A DNA stretch of 64,000 nt from Blastomussa wellsi (taxonomy: Eukaryota; Cnidaria; Anthozoa; Scleractinia; Plerogyridae), in the NCBI GenBank assembly GCA_947652115.1, contig OX393562.1, forward strand, positions 3,905,830 to 3,969,829, given 5' to 3'. How positions within the stretch are numbered: the first letter of the stretch is position 1; every line of letters begins with the position of its first letter. Below, in pieces: positions 12,844 through 23,799 of this stretch. A program made the translations under genes and the position numbers. The notes beneath the pieces were generated by a model. The model was not told the DNA's origin, made no database searches, and worked only from the letters and a program-made list of their open reading frames with translations.

Positions 12844-13448
12844 CTATTAATTGCAGTAACGATGTCTTAGAAAAAAGAAAAAAAAGGCAAATAGGAATTT
12901 ATTAGACAAACAAACTACTTTTTGGATTTTAATCATTCTCAAAGCAGTCATCAGTACCGCATAATAACAAGTTTTGAACTTCCCCTTCCCATAGTATAAT
13001 TATACAAATTTTATATGGGTATTCCTGTGATTTATGGATAATATTTAGAAAGAGTAATCTATTTAACTATTTTTTTCCTTTTTGTTTTTTATCTGACAAC
13101 GTTTTTGTAATTAGGCGTATACTAAAACAACCATTCACCTCTGTGTCGGTGGCTTGTGTTGGATATTCTCTACACAACTAGCCACTTGCTCTTTGTCCGG
13201 GTGAATAGTTGTTAACCTCACCGGTGAGGGGTTTTCAGCCCCTCGTCAAGAAAGAATGTGCAAGTTATCAGAAAAATAACACAGGAAGTATATTTTATTT
13301 CGCAGCAAGTTTTGGCGGAAATGCGGGCCTCTTTCTGGGAATAAGCTATCTGACTGTATGTGAATTCCTGGACTATGCTGTGAGAAGGTTTTATCACAAG
13401 ATGTTTCCTGAAAAGAACCACGAGAACAAGGACGATAATTTACCCTGA
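2892..13448 (+). CDS. ASIC-like DEG/ENaC sodium channel subunit, six exons
   Basis: Exons read from splice signals and matching phases: 2892-3809, 4505-4667, 5830-5886, 7283-7517 (or its duplicate 8809-9043), 11683-11774 and 13306-13448, giving 535 residues, a usual length for the family. Seen: the His-Gly gating motif (residues 57-58) before TM1 (about 71-90), FPAVTVCN at 116-123, the post-TM1 signature of the family, a cysteine-rich extracellular domain (YSKPACLMQCRN, VKKCQC, CEQDCPQPC), and a pre-TM2 segment leading to the selectivity-filter GxS as GIS at 500-502, followed by FLDY. Known: trimeric, amiloride-sensitive plasma-membrane cation channels gated by protons or neuropeptides. The ligand cannot be told from sequence; cnidarian members include peptide-gated HyNaC-type and proton-gated ones. 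The start is the first in-frame ATG; a two-codon upstream ORF sits at 2859-2867. Introns carry several inverted-repeat elements. Family assignment is very secure, exon joins strong. Confidence 0.92.
6503..6620. mobile_element. Short inverted-repeat element in ASIC intron 3
   Basis: ATGACTTTTTGAGG at 6503 is matched by CCCTCAAAAAGTCAT at 6606-6620. The interior is GC-rich. It looks like a miniature inverted-repeat element of about 118 bp; no target duplication is clear. Confidence 0.5.
7283..7517 (+). CDS. ASIC-like gene exon 4, copy A
   Basis: The acceptor is TTGATTTTTAG before 7283 and the donor GTAAGT follows 7517. The exon is 235 nt, starts in phase 1 and ends in phase 2. It encodes the cysteine-rich extracellular segment with CEQDCPQPC and the following sheet strand VEYTTSLSYAG, typical of DEG/ENaC thumb and palm regions. 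It joins in phase to exon 3 (ends 5886) and exon 5 (starts 11683), where a split Asp codon is completed. A copy with no difference seen by eye lies 1,526 bp downstream. Confidence 0.88.
7846..8626. mobile_element. Inner nested inverted-repeat element, copy A
   Basis: It begins CACAGGCAGCCCAAGCTC and ends with the reverse complement, with about 26 bp of terminal repeat including CAAGCTCACGTTGTG. The 7-bp target duplication GTTAAAT lies at 7839-7845 and 8627-8633. The outermost CACAGGCAG is shared with the outer element, so both belong to one family and the second inserted in the first. It has no coding capacity. Confidence 0.85.
8281..8520. repeat. Long hairpin inside the inner element
   Basis: Arms at 8281-8361 and 8441-8520 are nearly perfect reverse complements (AAGGTAAAAAGATCTCCATT against its complement at the far end) around an 80-base loop. 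Weaker complementarity continues outward, for example 8098-8140 against 8546-8590. The same hairpin recurs at 9807-10046 in copy B. Confidence 0.85.
8809..9043 (+). CDS. ASIC-like gene exon 4, copy B (tandem duplicate)
   Basis: This is the second copy of exon 4 inside the 1,526-bp tandem duplication, with the same acceptor, donor and reading frame as copy A. Because 235 is not a multiple of three, a transcript containing both copies would shift frame and lose the last two exons' reading frame, including TM2. Only one copy can be used per functional mRNA. Whether both are used, in a mutually exclusive way, or the duplication is an assembly product cannot be told here. Confidence 0.8.
9372..10152. 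mobile_element. Inner nested inverted-repeat element, copy B
   Basis: Duplicate of the 7846-8626 element created by the 1,526-bp tandem duplication and not by a separate transposition. Its flanking GTTAAAT repeats are copied with it. Confidence 0.85.
10346..10500. repeat. Diverged direct repeat, copy 1
   Basis: About 155 bp here match 16536-16690 in the same orientation, sharing blocks such as GGAGCATTGTTCCTGTTG and GGGTATCGA. This copy lies in ASIC intron 4. The minus strand is open for 77 codons (10308-10541), but the second copy does not keep this frame well, so I treat it as repeat sequence of unknown type. Confidence 0.6.
10877..11391 (-). mobile_element. Diverged TTAA-flanked miniature element, piggyBac-like
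   Basis: This is an inverted, diverged relative of the element at 38698-39121. TTAA stands at both ends (10877-10880 and 11388-11391), with ATTCAG and GGTCTGA next to them. Shared interior blocks include GACATCATGACGTAA as its complement, the AAGATGGCGGC complement and CGCGGGCACTTTCAA. It lies in ASIC intron 4. TTAA target duplication with CCC-type ends is known for piggyBac; assignment to that group is inference. Confidence 0.6.
12643..12738. repeat. Near-perfect hairpin of a dispersed repeat
   Basis: Arms at about 12643-12687 and 12693-12738 read GACGTTTCGAGCGTTAGCCC and its complement, closed by a few bases. The outer bases GAGATTCA and TGAATCTC also pair. The right arm continues into a segment (to about 12782) whose reverse complement occurs at 59563-59650, so this is part of a dispersed family. 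A 15-bp direct repeat, TAATTGCAGTAACGA, at 12630 and 12848 may mark an insertion. It lies in ASIC intron 5. Confidence 0.75.
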
Positions 13449-16400
13449 TAAAGACGCCCTTTTGACGAAGACTTGCAGCTACAAGTGAATTTAAAGGATT
13501 CATTAACCTGTACAATGACGGAGAGAAAAATCGAAGTGAATTAAAACGTACTACACAGAATTTATATTGGAAATGAATGAACATACAATGTTAAAATAAG
13601 CCATACATAATTTAATGTTAATACGAAGGAAAGCAAAAGCAGAATGAATATTAACATATAAAGAAGAAAGTGAAGACATGGATTTAGCTATTATGAGATT
13701 TGTTTGTAGCTTACTAGAAACAAATTGAGTTGTGAAAAAAGAAACTAGTTACCGCACTGAATGTTTTGTACGTATCGTCAATAATTTCCACATTTTTGAT
13801 AACGTTTTTGTACAGTCACGTAATATCAAAGAGAACACAACGACTGGTATGATCGAGGTCATATCTAATTATAACCATTAAAAGCTTAGATGTTAGGCAA
13901 ACACCAACAAAATGGGAGTTTGTCCTGCAAATGCGGTGAAAAAATAACCGGATAACGTGGTCAACATTTGAAATTGAGCGTCCACTGCTCTCCACACTTT
14001 TTCCAGTGATCATCTCAAGTTCCATTGTCAGCTGTTTCTTTCCCCTATTTTTGCTTGAGGACGTTGCGGCAAAAATTTTCTACCATTGTAAGATAATTTT
14101 CTCACCACTGTAAGATAATGAGTAACTGATGTCAGAAATGCAAAAAAAATTGAGGGTCACCGACTTCGGTTTGGAGATAGCATGCCCAGAAGAACACCCT
14201 AAATCTGAAAACTCTTGCTTCGTTAGCAGATACGGCTACAGTGTCTGTAAGCACAAAAATATTGCAAATAAATCTTTAAAATGAATGTTGTTTAAATGGA
14301 CCCATAAAGTGAATTTATTCAATTGGTGTGGTTCCTTGAAGTAAAAATTCGCATTTAGCGACCACATTTCCACTCGTCTAACAGCCGCAAGATGGCAGGA
14401 TTCGATGTCCTCTGGGCAGAAAACTTCAAAATGTTTAAACTTCCCACATTGATTTTTTGTTCATTTTTTGACAATCTGCCGACAATTATAAATAAAACCA
14501 ATTCATGAAAAAAAAAGTAGGGATCACCGACCATTTAAGAGAGTAAACTACCAGCAAAGCTTCGAAACGGCTTCTGGCCCTTTGTTTTTACTTAGCGCGC
14601 GCGCTGGATAAATGACGTGGCGTGACGAATTTCGTGCGCAGTAACGATGCGCACAAACAATTAGCGCGAACGTGCTTAAGTCACTAATTTATCACTGTGT
14701 AACTTCGCACATTCAATTTTCCTGGCGGTGCTGTTCAGTTCGCAGAGGACTGGTTTAGATATTTAAATAACCTGAGACTATTTCCAGCGACATACACAAC
14801 AAAAATAATAACAACATTGATTGGAAAAATACAACGTGGTCGCTGACGATCTCTCTGGTCCAATCAAAACTCGAAGTAATTTCACGTAGCCAACAGAAAA
14901 CGTGAACGCGAGAGTAACGTTTTATCTTATAAAATATTTACCATCATTAAAGCTCTTTTAACAGAAAGGATGTAGTTACTGAATTAATCTATGAAAAGCT
15001 ATTGACTGTCCATCGTGGAATACAAACAATAATTCTCAAAACTTCGTCCTTCACAGATGTTTTTTTCATTAATTCGTTTACAGGTAGTCAATTCACTATA
15101 CCTTGACATAGATAAAATACATAGAAATTGTATCACTTGATTACGAGAAAATCGAGCTTGTTTGAAAACAAAAGAATATGGCGATTGTTGCTATGGTAAC
15201 TAGGCCTTTCTCGATAATGCTAGTAAAACTGGCCTTTTGTGCTCCTAGAAATTCTCGTTTTACGAAAAAAAAGTGTTCAAATTATGCTCGATTCTCAAAA
15301 GATTGCTACCTTGGTTGCTTTGTTTTATTTCAAACAAAACCTACAAACTCAGACATCATGTGCGCTTATCATCAAAAAAAAAAAAAGCGAGAAGTGCGTA
15401 ATTGCATCTCTCCGCTTGTACTTTGTACTGGTTGATTCTACAGATCGATCTCGAGCTACCGTTGAAGGGACTGGTCTATGTTCTCCGTCAGAATTTCCTT
15501 CTATGGGTTGCAAGTTTCTATGGCGACGCCATCTTGTTTGAGCAAGCGCGCGAACGGTCTCTGAATGTTAAACGCTGACCAGTTATGTCCAGACTACTTC
15601 CGAGTCAGTTCAGATGCACTCAATTCATACTCATTTACAGAAATCCTTCTCTCAAACACAAAAGCAAATCATGAAAATGCTTTTTAATTCTAAAATTTAG
15701 CATTTAAAATCTATTGAGTGCTGAAATCTTGATCAAAGTTATGCTAAATGCTAAATAATACTAGCAATTCTTTTTACAGAAAAAAGTGTGAAAAATGCTT
15801 TTTTAACCCAGAAATGCCAGAGAAAATCCTAGCATAATTGGGAAGGGGTTGTAACCTCTGTTCCTAAGGAATCAGTAAAATTGAAGATTGGCTTTTAAAC
15901 CAAAACCCTAAGGCAGATAAAACTATATCCGGCAACCCTCCTTAAAAGCATGTGCCTACGTCAGGTGAATCGGAAATAACTAATAAACACATATCAGATT
16001 AATTAATTAAGACTGCACAACAAAGAGATCTGGGATCTTGCAAAGAATATAGATTACCGTCATATGACACTATGGGGATTATCGTGACAATTATGTATAT
16101 TGAAAGAACTGCATTTTGTTTTTTAATTAAAATGTCTTGAAATAGAGAAATGAAGATATGCTTCATGTTTTCCATCATCTTTAGCACAAATTGTAGAAAA
16201 ATATCAAATGCGAACGGAATTGGGTGATAATATTGTGTAGACGCCGATGAAAACGAAATCACTGTTCAGTCTTCTGTTAGAAATTTAGCGAAAAGCATGA
16301 TTTTTTTCTTTTTAGTAATTTAGAAGGTAAATACTAGGTTTACTCGTGGTACACCGTGAAATATCCCACTTCCGACTGACCTTTTCAGTATACAATGGAG

Positions 16401-16779
16401 CAATTAAGTAAGTATGTATATAAAGAAAAAAAATCACGAAAGAAATATCCACGGTATTGCACGAGAAAACATTACATATCTCTTTTATCACATGCATCCC
16501 TCTTTAAAAATAAGGACCCCGTGTTTACGCCAGTGTAGCAGGTATCGTAAGCTTGTAATTCTACTGGTAGCAGTTGGTATTATTTTAGACAGTTTTTAGG
16601 GACCAGGAGCATTGTTCCTGTTGTTTGTTTTATTGTTTTCACTCAGGGTATCGAGCCATTCATGTGAAACCTTACGAGAGCTGCTATATCGTTTCCCGGA
16701 AGGTTTTCCAAGTCTCCCGATTCCTGGCAAAATCTTCAAATTATCGGAAGAATTTTGTTTTTCTCAGAAACAGCTCTTT
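13449..16779. other. Intergenic, channel gene to first GPCR
   Basis: No gene recognised. The channel's 3' untranslated region should start here. A CG-rich patch (GCGCGCGCGC near 14600) and poly-A runs near 15373 are the only compositional marks, apart from the 16536-16690 repeat listed separately. Confidence 0.5.
16536..16690. repeat. Diverged direct repeat, copy 2
   Basis: Partner of 10346-10500, with substitutions and a small insertion. Both share GGAGCATTGTTCCTGTTG. No function is recognised. Confidence 0.6.
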
Positions 16780-17017
16780 TTAGAGGGGCACTGTCACAAT
16801 GAATAAAGTCAACTTTAGTAATGCATAAAATTGACTTCAAATAAAAAAAAATTGAAATAGTTGTTTACTAATGTAGAAGAACACCAAAGATACACCACTG
16901 AGCTACATGTAGGAAGAATAAAGGATGGCTTTGAATGAGGAAGATTGAGAAGGATTGTAATTGACAAATTTGAAAAAAATAGGCTAAACTGTGTCAACCG
17001 TGACCGAGCTCCTTTAA
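16780..17017. mobile_element. TTAA-ended miniature element, AGGAGC family, degraded
   Basis: The left end resembles TTAGAGGGGCACTGTCAC and the right end is CGTGACCGAGCTCCTTTAA, matching the inverted termini of the elements at 21027 and 33127. The interior shares AATTTGAAAAAAATAGGCTAAA with the 33127 element. Non-coding. Confidence 0.6.
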
Positions 17018-17385
17018 ATGTAATTCATTAAGACCATTGATTTTAATAAAAGTGTAATTCACTTTAATAAAGTAATATAGTTTTAATAACGAAATAGTAT
17101 TTATCAATGGATAATTTTCATTATCTATTGATAAATACGGGTTTTTATTATTGGAGTACCTAACTTTCGAAAAACAGCTCATTTCCTGTTATCACCTTAA
17201 AGTTCGATTTAAAAACACAAATGCAAATAATTTTAGTCAAAACAAGCGTGATGTGAAGATTTTTAACAATTAATTATTGCAATCGCACAAAATTTGTCAC
17301 CCTCTTCTTAATCTATTTCATAAAATTTAATATTAATTTGTTGTTTCTTTTAATTCACCGTTCGGAGAATTTTCAAATTTTAATT

Positions 17386-17443
17386 ATACAGAATTAATTT
17401 TATTGTGTTTTAAATTATACAGAATTAATTTTATTGTGTTTTT
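17386..17443. repeat. Short tandem repeat, about 28-bp unit, two copies
   Basis: The block ATACAGAATTAATTTTATTG followed by TGTTTT occurs twice in a row in a very AT-rich stretch. Confidence 0.7.
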
Positions 17444-17847
17444 AATTTTATTATGTTATAATTGTTGTTATATATTTCACTGAAAAGCCCCATAAAGACG
17501 TGAAATAAACGTATGTATGTACAGTAATTACTTATTGATTAATTGCAGTATCCCACCTTTCTTGACGTGTACCGCTTATTTCTAGCGTACATTATAGATC
17601 ACTTATCTAAGGAAACAGCTGCGAGAGGAATACAGAATCGCAATATCGTTGGTGATTTCCGCTGGTAATTAGATGGTCAAAGTTGCATGATAATACTTGG
17701 AGATCACTGCCTGCTCAATGCAGTTTGATGCTTCAAAGGAACGAGACTCTCTCCATAGGTAGAAAGAGACCTTGATCGTCATCAGCCAAAAAGGTGAATA
17801 CAGGCGACTGGGCGTGAAGAAAGGGTTGGAGAGTTAATTGCTGTCAA

Positions 17848-18759
17848 ATGTCTGTGTATGCCAATAGCTCATTCAGCCCAGCCGAAGTCCTTTGTCGAAG
17901 GTCCCTTACAGACTCTCTCCGCGACCATCGTGTAGCGCTTATTTTGAATGTTTCCTTTCACATACTAAACAGCGCCACAGCCACGTTTGAGAATTTATTG
18001 GTCTTGGTTGCAATATGGTGGACACCTTCTCTTCACTCACCGTCCAATACTCTGCTGTTCGGCTTGGCTTTGTGTGATTTGTGCGTTGCATTTGTAGCTC
18101 AGCCAGTTTTCATCACAGTACAAATACTGATTTACTATGATTATAATATTCGATCATGTACGTTAAATAAGACAGCAATTTTCATGAATATTCTCTTTAG
18201 TAAAATCGCCCTTTTAACTATGACAGCTATTAGCATCGACAGATATCTTGCGGTACTTATGCATCTAAGATATCATGGGACTGTCACCAGAGGAAAAATC
18301 AAGATTCTACTCCCTTTTTTATGGATATTAGGAGTCGCAACTGCAGTCACGTCTTTCTGGACAAGTACAATTTTTCAGTGGACAGTAATAATTATAGAAT
18401 CTATCTGTCTTTTAGTTGCGTTTTATGTTTGGATTAGAATTTATCAAGTTTTAAGGCGTCATCAAGTACAGATTCAACACCAAGCTCAAGTACGTGAAGA
18501 ACAGTTTAACATGGCGAAGTTTAAAAAATCTGCGAGCAGTTGTATGCTTCTTATGTTTGTTTATTTACTGTGCTATCTTCCACAATTTGTATCTTTGGTG
18601 CGTCTTATGGTTAATTTTAGTACGAGCATTTTCACGGAATTTTTTATCAGTTACACCATTGTTGTGCTAAACTCGTCATTGAATCCGCTGGTGTACTGCT
18701 GGCGCAATCGAGATATTCGCACAGCTGTGAAGCAAATATTAAAGAAAATAAGGTGCTAA
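17848..18759 (+). CDS. Class A GPCR, adenosine/melanocortin-receptor-like, intronless
   Basis: A 303-residue, seven-helix rhodopsin-class receptor in one exon. Seen: TM2 LALCDL (the Asp of the sodium site), the TM3 end DRYLAV, TM6 CYLP in place of CWxP, and TM7 NPLVY followed by a basic helix 8. TM1 has EN where most receptors have GN. Extracellular loop 2 is very short and has no cysteine, so the usual TM3-loop 2 disulfide cannot form. Absence of that disulfide is known in melanocortin and cannabinoid receptors, which fits the MECA-type likeness. The ligand is unknown. AATAAA at 18804-18809, 45 bases after the stop, is a candidate poly(A) signal. The gene at 57192-58247 is a relative. The first ATG gives a short N-terminus; no in-frame earlier start is evident. 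Confidence 0.85.
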   Translation: MSVYANSSFSPAEVLCRRSLTDSLRDHRVALILNVSFHILNSATATFENLLVLVAIWWTPSLHSPSNTLLFGLALCDLCVAFVAQPVFITVQILIYYDYNIRSCTLNKTAIFMNILFSKIALLTMTAISIDRYLAVLMHLRYHGTVTRGKIKILLPFLWILGVATAVTSFWTSTIFQWTVIIIESICLLVAFYVWIRIYQVLRRHQVQIQHQAQVREEQFNMAKFKKSASSCMLLMFVYLLCYLPQFVSLVRLMVNFSTSIFTEFFISYTIVVLNSSLNPLVYCWRNRDIRTAVKQILKKIRC

Positions 18760-21026
18760 GTTTCAGATCAGTAAGTGCAAGTCTTACCTGTACTCATTTT
18801 CGAAATAAAAAGCTCAGAATTATTGTTACTATTTCCGTTAAGCTTCGAAGTTCATTGCATGCCAATATTAAACTACTCGCAGTTTAATACAAAATGTTCA
18901 TAGCGTCAATTACTTCGTCATCTTCTTGATTTATATTTATGTACTTTAAGCCTAATGCCTTTCTAAATTGCTTCCCCACCGATAGGAAAAATATCTGTAA
19001 AACAGTCTGAACGGAAGGTTTCGATGAAAACAATAGCGCCCAAACAAACATGTTTACCGTTAAATATGCAGCTGGATGCACAATAGCCGTATCTGTAAAA
19101 AAATAAAAAAAATAGAGATGTATATTCACGATGTGTTGGGGAAGGAGTAAACAAACGAAACAATTAATATTTCGGGTGTCCATTTCTAACATGCATAAGG
19201 AAAGCTAATGGTCATGGGTGTTCAGTTTTGTCATGGTAGGGTAAAGCTCCAGCCGCGACTAGTTGTATTTTTCGACAAGCTTCAATAAAGACGTTGAGAA
19301 GATGCTCAACATTTTTCTATCTTCCAATTCCATTGGAGTTTTCATTTCGAGACATCATAACATTATCGATCCCTTCTCTCCTCGTAAAGAATGGGGCCAT
19401 TAACCATTGATCTGCTTACTTCTCCAAGCTATTCTGTTAATGGCCAAAACCACTGCGTCCCAAAATCTCTTAAATTTGCCTGCGGAGGAAGCAGCGCCAA
19501 CCGCTAAGCATACAGGCCATTATGTAACCAATGGCAACACCAACATTATATAAGCAATGGAGAATAACGAGCACATGCAAGTGCACGTGCATTACGAATT
19601 GTTATTTTAATCGGCCAGAAAGGTTTTAGCGACTATGAAAATGTTGTAATTATTATCTCTGGTGGCATAAAATTTCGCCCATTATTAATATGGTAGATTT
19701 ATAGATCAATGCTAAATGAAGAACAATATCTTCCTTTCATGATCAGTTGACCATCTTCAAAATGTCTTCCCCTTCAACATCGCTATCCAATTTACTTGAT
19801 CTGTGATTGACTTTGTCAGCTCTGCGGCGTTCGAATATATATGTAAAGCAGATGGAAACTAGAGTCGCAGTCCTGAATGATACATAAACCTACTTTGCAA
19901 TCTATCTGAGCTCGCCGAGAACTGTTGTTTTGGTATTTTAGAGAAAGAAACAAATAATGATCGCCTTTCTTTCTGTCTATTTTTAGAACTCACAATACAA
20001 TTTCATTCGAACTTTCCCTGCTGGCTGCTTGTGTCCTTAGGGAACTTAAATTTTAAAATAAAGGGGGTTGGGGGTGGGGTATTTTTTGGGAACCTGAAAT
20101 GTACCCCATAAATCCTTAAATTATCAGCCCTTTGATACGTTTCCATTTGAGCCGTTCACTGTACGTAATTCGTGTGAGCAGAACAATAGGGAAAACGAAA
20201 AGCGAAAAATTCAAAACCGACTGTATAGCATTCAGGCGAAGGAGCAAGTTCAATCTACATGGGTCACTATGTTTCTAGCACGCAGTGTTCTTGAGGCCAC
20301 AATTATCTCTTGAGAGTGCTAACTGATTCACGTTTTCGTCGATACCTTGTTTTTACTCTGCAATAGAAATTGTTCTATATCTACTGTATAGAAAGAAAGT
20401 TATTGCTACATTAAAATTAAGAGAAAACTGATAGGTCCCGGAACTCGTTTCTGAGAAAAACGATAATCTGCAAGCCACGGCATATAGAAAAGCTGCCATT
20501 TTGTTCATGTGTGCCCTGATTAGGCGTAAAATTCTGCGTAATAATTCGCAATGCAATTCTGAGGAATCGTCTAAATTCATTAATTCAAAAGATACATCTA
20601 CTAATCAACTCTCAGGGATACATGATTTTGCAAGTAATATTTATGGTGAGGGAAATATCAACTTAATTTCGTCACATTAACAGTCGAAACCTAACTTAAT
20701 TATTTTTTTTATTTTTTTTTTTATATTTTTTCTTTAATCTGAAAGTGGAAGCCACAACACATCACGGAGTAGCTTTAAATATTCTTATTGCCTTAATAAA
20801 ACAAGAATAACTAACAACCTATTCCTACTGTTTGCCTAAAACTGAGGTGGCGAGCAGTAGATTAGAGAGTCCTGTCTTTGTTATTCTTTTTCTGCTAGAC
20901 CGGTGATGCAGATGTAAAAGGTTTAGTGTAATTTTGTAAAGTGTTCATCCGAAAACATAGTCAGATCGACGTGGCCACAAAAGAGGTCAAAGAAAACCCA
21001 TAATCTACATTTTTCAGCCTAATAAC

Positions 21027-21257
21027 TTAAAGGAGCAGTGTCACGGCATTTGAAGTCAATTTCCTATTTACTTTCAAATTGAAGAAAATCTAAAAGTAAG
21101 AGTTTTCTAATGCCGAAAAACACGAACGGGATAATAAAATGCTGAAATTATACAAGGATTGTTTCGAATTACAGCGATATAGACCGATTACAAACGACAA
21201 ACTTGAAAAAACTTGCCAGTTTTTTCAAGATGAGTTTCCGTGACGTAGCTCCTTTAA
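21027..21257. mobile_element. TTAA-ended miniature element, AGGAGC family
   Basis: It begins TTAAAGGAGCAGTGTCACGG and ends CCGTGACGTAGCTCCTTTAA, an inverted terminal repeat of about 18 bp with TTAA at both outer ends. There is no coding capacity. Its copy in the second duplication unit has an internal deletion of roughly 44 bp. Confidence 0.75.
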
Positions 21258-22331
21258 ACACTACTCAGTGTTTTTGTTTTGATGCATTTTTTGTTTAATT
21301 GAGAAAAGAAACCTTTTCTGCGAACCTTTGAAAAATTTGGTCCATAGGGTTAAGAGCCTCCTTAAATTTATGAAAAAAATGTATCTCTGAAACATAAAAA
21401 AAAAACATTCTTTTCTCAATTTAAACAAAAAATAAAACAAAACAAAATACTTACAAGGAATAGTTCGCATATAGGGTATCTTTGACGTTGCCTCAAATCT
21501 ACACACTAGTATCGTAAAAGTTACTCTCCAGTTTCACTGGAATGTCTAAGTTTGTCTCTGCTGAAACTTTGCTTTGATCAGTGTGGTATAATTATTCAAA
21601 AGGAAAAGCTGCATATAGTCACCTTCGCTTTAATTAAATTAGATCAGGTTGACTGTGAAATGTCTCGTTTGAAGTTGCTCGTGAAGGTTTCTTCTTATTA
21701 ATAAATATAATTTCAAAACTGAATGTTGTCAAAATAATGGTAGCTGAACTCTTGAAATTACACAATGATATATTGCTACTGGTGATATTTTACACAGAAC
21801 AATTGCAGGCTGAAAAATTGCTTCGTTTCGTCTTCGTTTCGTAAAATACATCTTCTCCTACGTTGAGCATGACTAAACAAGGGGAACTCAAAGTTTCTTT
21901 TTTTACGGTTGATGCAATTTGAACAGTTAAGTTTAACTAAACTTTTCAAATTTGTCAATTAAAATTCTTTCAATCTTCCTAGTTTTTGTTCTAAGCCATC
22001 CATGATTCTTCTCAGTTTACTGTTACATCTTTGGTGGTTTTATACTTTGGTAAACTGCCATTTCAAGGTTTCCTTTGTTTTAAAGACAATTTTTATTCAT
22101 TACCGAAGTGAACTTCATTTGTGATGACTTTAAAGCTCCTTTAATCTACGTCCAAACAAGTTATGGAAATTAACATTTTGTTGACTACAGAAAACTCTAG
22201 CGAAAGTAAAACAAGTTGTCTTCATTGCACCGTTGTCTCCGTTACAATATGCTTACAGTACATGTATATTTTAGAAACATTTTAGCCGGGAATGTCAGAA
22301 GAGTAAACAGTGAAAACAAAGTAAAATAAGG

Positions 22332-23288
22332 TCATGGTAGCACCCCTTCCGTAAAAATTTCCGGGATTTCCGAAACTTCCGTTTCTTGCCTGGATTTACA
22401 CGTTAACAAGCGCTTGAATTCAGCTCGAAATTCCCGATTTGTCGCGGCGAAAACCCAAGGAGTGAGCGAACAGCCCAGGAAGAGGAAAAGCAAGACAACG
22501 CGGTCAGCAATTCGAGGCAGACGATTTGGCTGCTTTCGGATGATTATGGATATGATATACTCCGGGATCCAGCAGATCAAAAAGAACAACACGACGCCTA
22601 AGACAGTTCGCGTTATTTTTATCTCTTCGACGTTAACGTGTACCTGTTCGCTCGTGCGAAAGGTGAACGAAACTTGACGTGCGTGCTCTCGAATGCTGCA
22701 GAACACCTTGGCATAGCAGTAAACCACAATAAAGGACGACACACCAAAATGAAAAGCCGTCTTGATGATGCAGTAGACTATGTCCGCGCTTGGATTGTCG
22801 AAACTCAGGATGCAGCTTACACGCTTGGCGTTGAATTCGTACTTTGCGGATGACGGAATAGAAAAAGCGGATATGAACCCAACTTGTATAGCCCAAACCA
22901 GTACAAGGATGGCGCAAGATTGTCGCTTGGAGGGAAATATCTTTTTGTACACACGGGGCTTTGTCACTCGACAAAATCTGTTGAAGGCTGTCAGTGCGAT
23001 GGTATGAAGAGTTGCAAATTCAATAAATAAAGTCATAAACGCTTGGAAGTTGCAGACGTATTTCCCAAAGATCCATGTCCCTTCTGTGAAAAGTGTCACC
23101 ATTATTAAAGGGCCGATAAAAACGGCGAACAGAAGGCCGATGATTGCCAAAGCGACAATGTACACGTTTGTCGGAGTACGAAGGCGGGGATTTCTGTAAA
23201 TCGTCAAGCATACCAGGATATTGCCAACGACAGCAGTCAAGTTGCCTAACAGAGCCAGAACGCCGCTTACAATGTCGTCGTTCTTCAT
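22332..23288 (-). CDS. Class A GPCR, melatonin-receptor-like, intact copy
   Basis: A 318-residue single-exon receptor. Seen: TM1 GN (VVGNILVCLTIYRN), TM2 LAIIGL, where the usual Asp is absent, a conserved TM3 cysteine (KYVCNF) and loop-2 cysteine (VSCIL), so the disulfide is kept. TM3 ends in NRFCRV in place of DRY; vertebrate melatonin receptors have NRY here. TM6 has the CWIP motif. The TM7 motif NPxxY is replaced by TPWVF. The loss of the sodium-site Asp and of NPxxY together suggests altered activation or coupling (inference). The ligand is not known; cnidarian genomes hold many such melatonin/opsin-like orphans. The start ATG has no longer in-frame alternative. It is duplicated at 29198-30148. 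Confidence 0.85.
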   Translation of the reverse strand: MKNDDIVSGVLALLGNLTAVVGNILVCLTIYRNPRLRTPTNVYIVALAIIGLLFAVFIGPLIMVTLFTEGTWIFGKYVCNFQAFMTLFIEFATLHTIALTAFNRFCRVTKPRVYKKIFPSKRQSCAILVLVWAIQVGFISAFSIPSSAKYEFNAKRVSCILSFDNPSADIVYCIIKTAFHFGVSSFIVVYCYAKVFCSIREHARQVSFTFRTSEQVHVNVEEIKITRTVLGVVLFFLICWIPEYIISIIIRKQPNRLPRIADRVVLLFLFLGCSLTPWVFAATNREFRAEFKRLLTCKSRQETEVSEIPEIFTEGVLP

Positions 23289-23799
23289 ATTTCACATAAA
23301 ACTATGTTAACAAAGTGGAACAAAAACGAGATTTTAAATCCAGAACTGCACGCTACATTGACTATAGTAAACTCAGTTAGAAACCATACTAATCGCCATG
23401 ATAATTTTGTAAGGACTCTGCTAAAATGCCTGTTAGATATCGATATATCTTTGTTACGTTACCCTTTTAGCAGCATGGTTTTTCTGAACACCTAGCTCAG
23501 CCGTTGTGTCTTTCAAGTGTTATAATTCAGTATGAAGTCATATTGTTATTCCATGCCATAACGTCTACAGAAGACATCTGTTTATGAATTTTCCCCTGAG
23601 GTTCTCTGGCCTTCTTCAATGGAAGAAGTAATTATTCAATGTATTCTGGGTGCTTTGCAATTAAAATAAAAAAAAAAATGAAAGTTTGAGTTGGACAAGT
23701 TAAGTTGAACTTTAAGTCGACTAAAGAAAGCGCAGTAAAATAAAACTGAAACAGAAATTAAAGAAAAACTAACCAGGTGGTCTGAAGGATTAGTATTAG
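23289..23799. other. Upstream flank of the melatonin-like GPCR
   Basis: No gene recognised. This is the presumed promoter and 5' leader of the minus-strand receptor. It is closely repeated at 30149-30655 in the second unit, so the non-functional copy keeps the same upstream sequence. Confidence 0.5.

Noticed and set aside
18884..19192. 102-codon minus-strand frame and its counterpart at 25775-26125
   Set aside because: They lie at the duplicated unit starts and their N- and C-terminal parts differ by frame; no protein motif is present.
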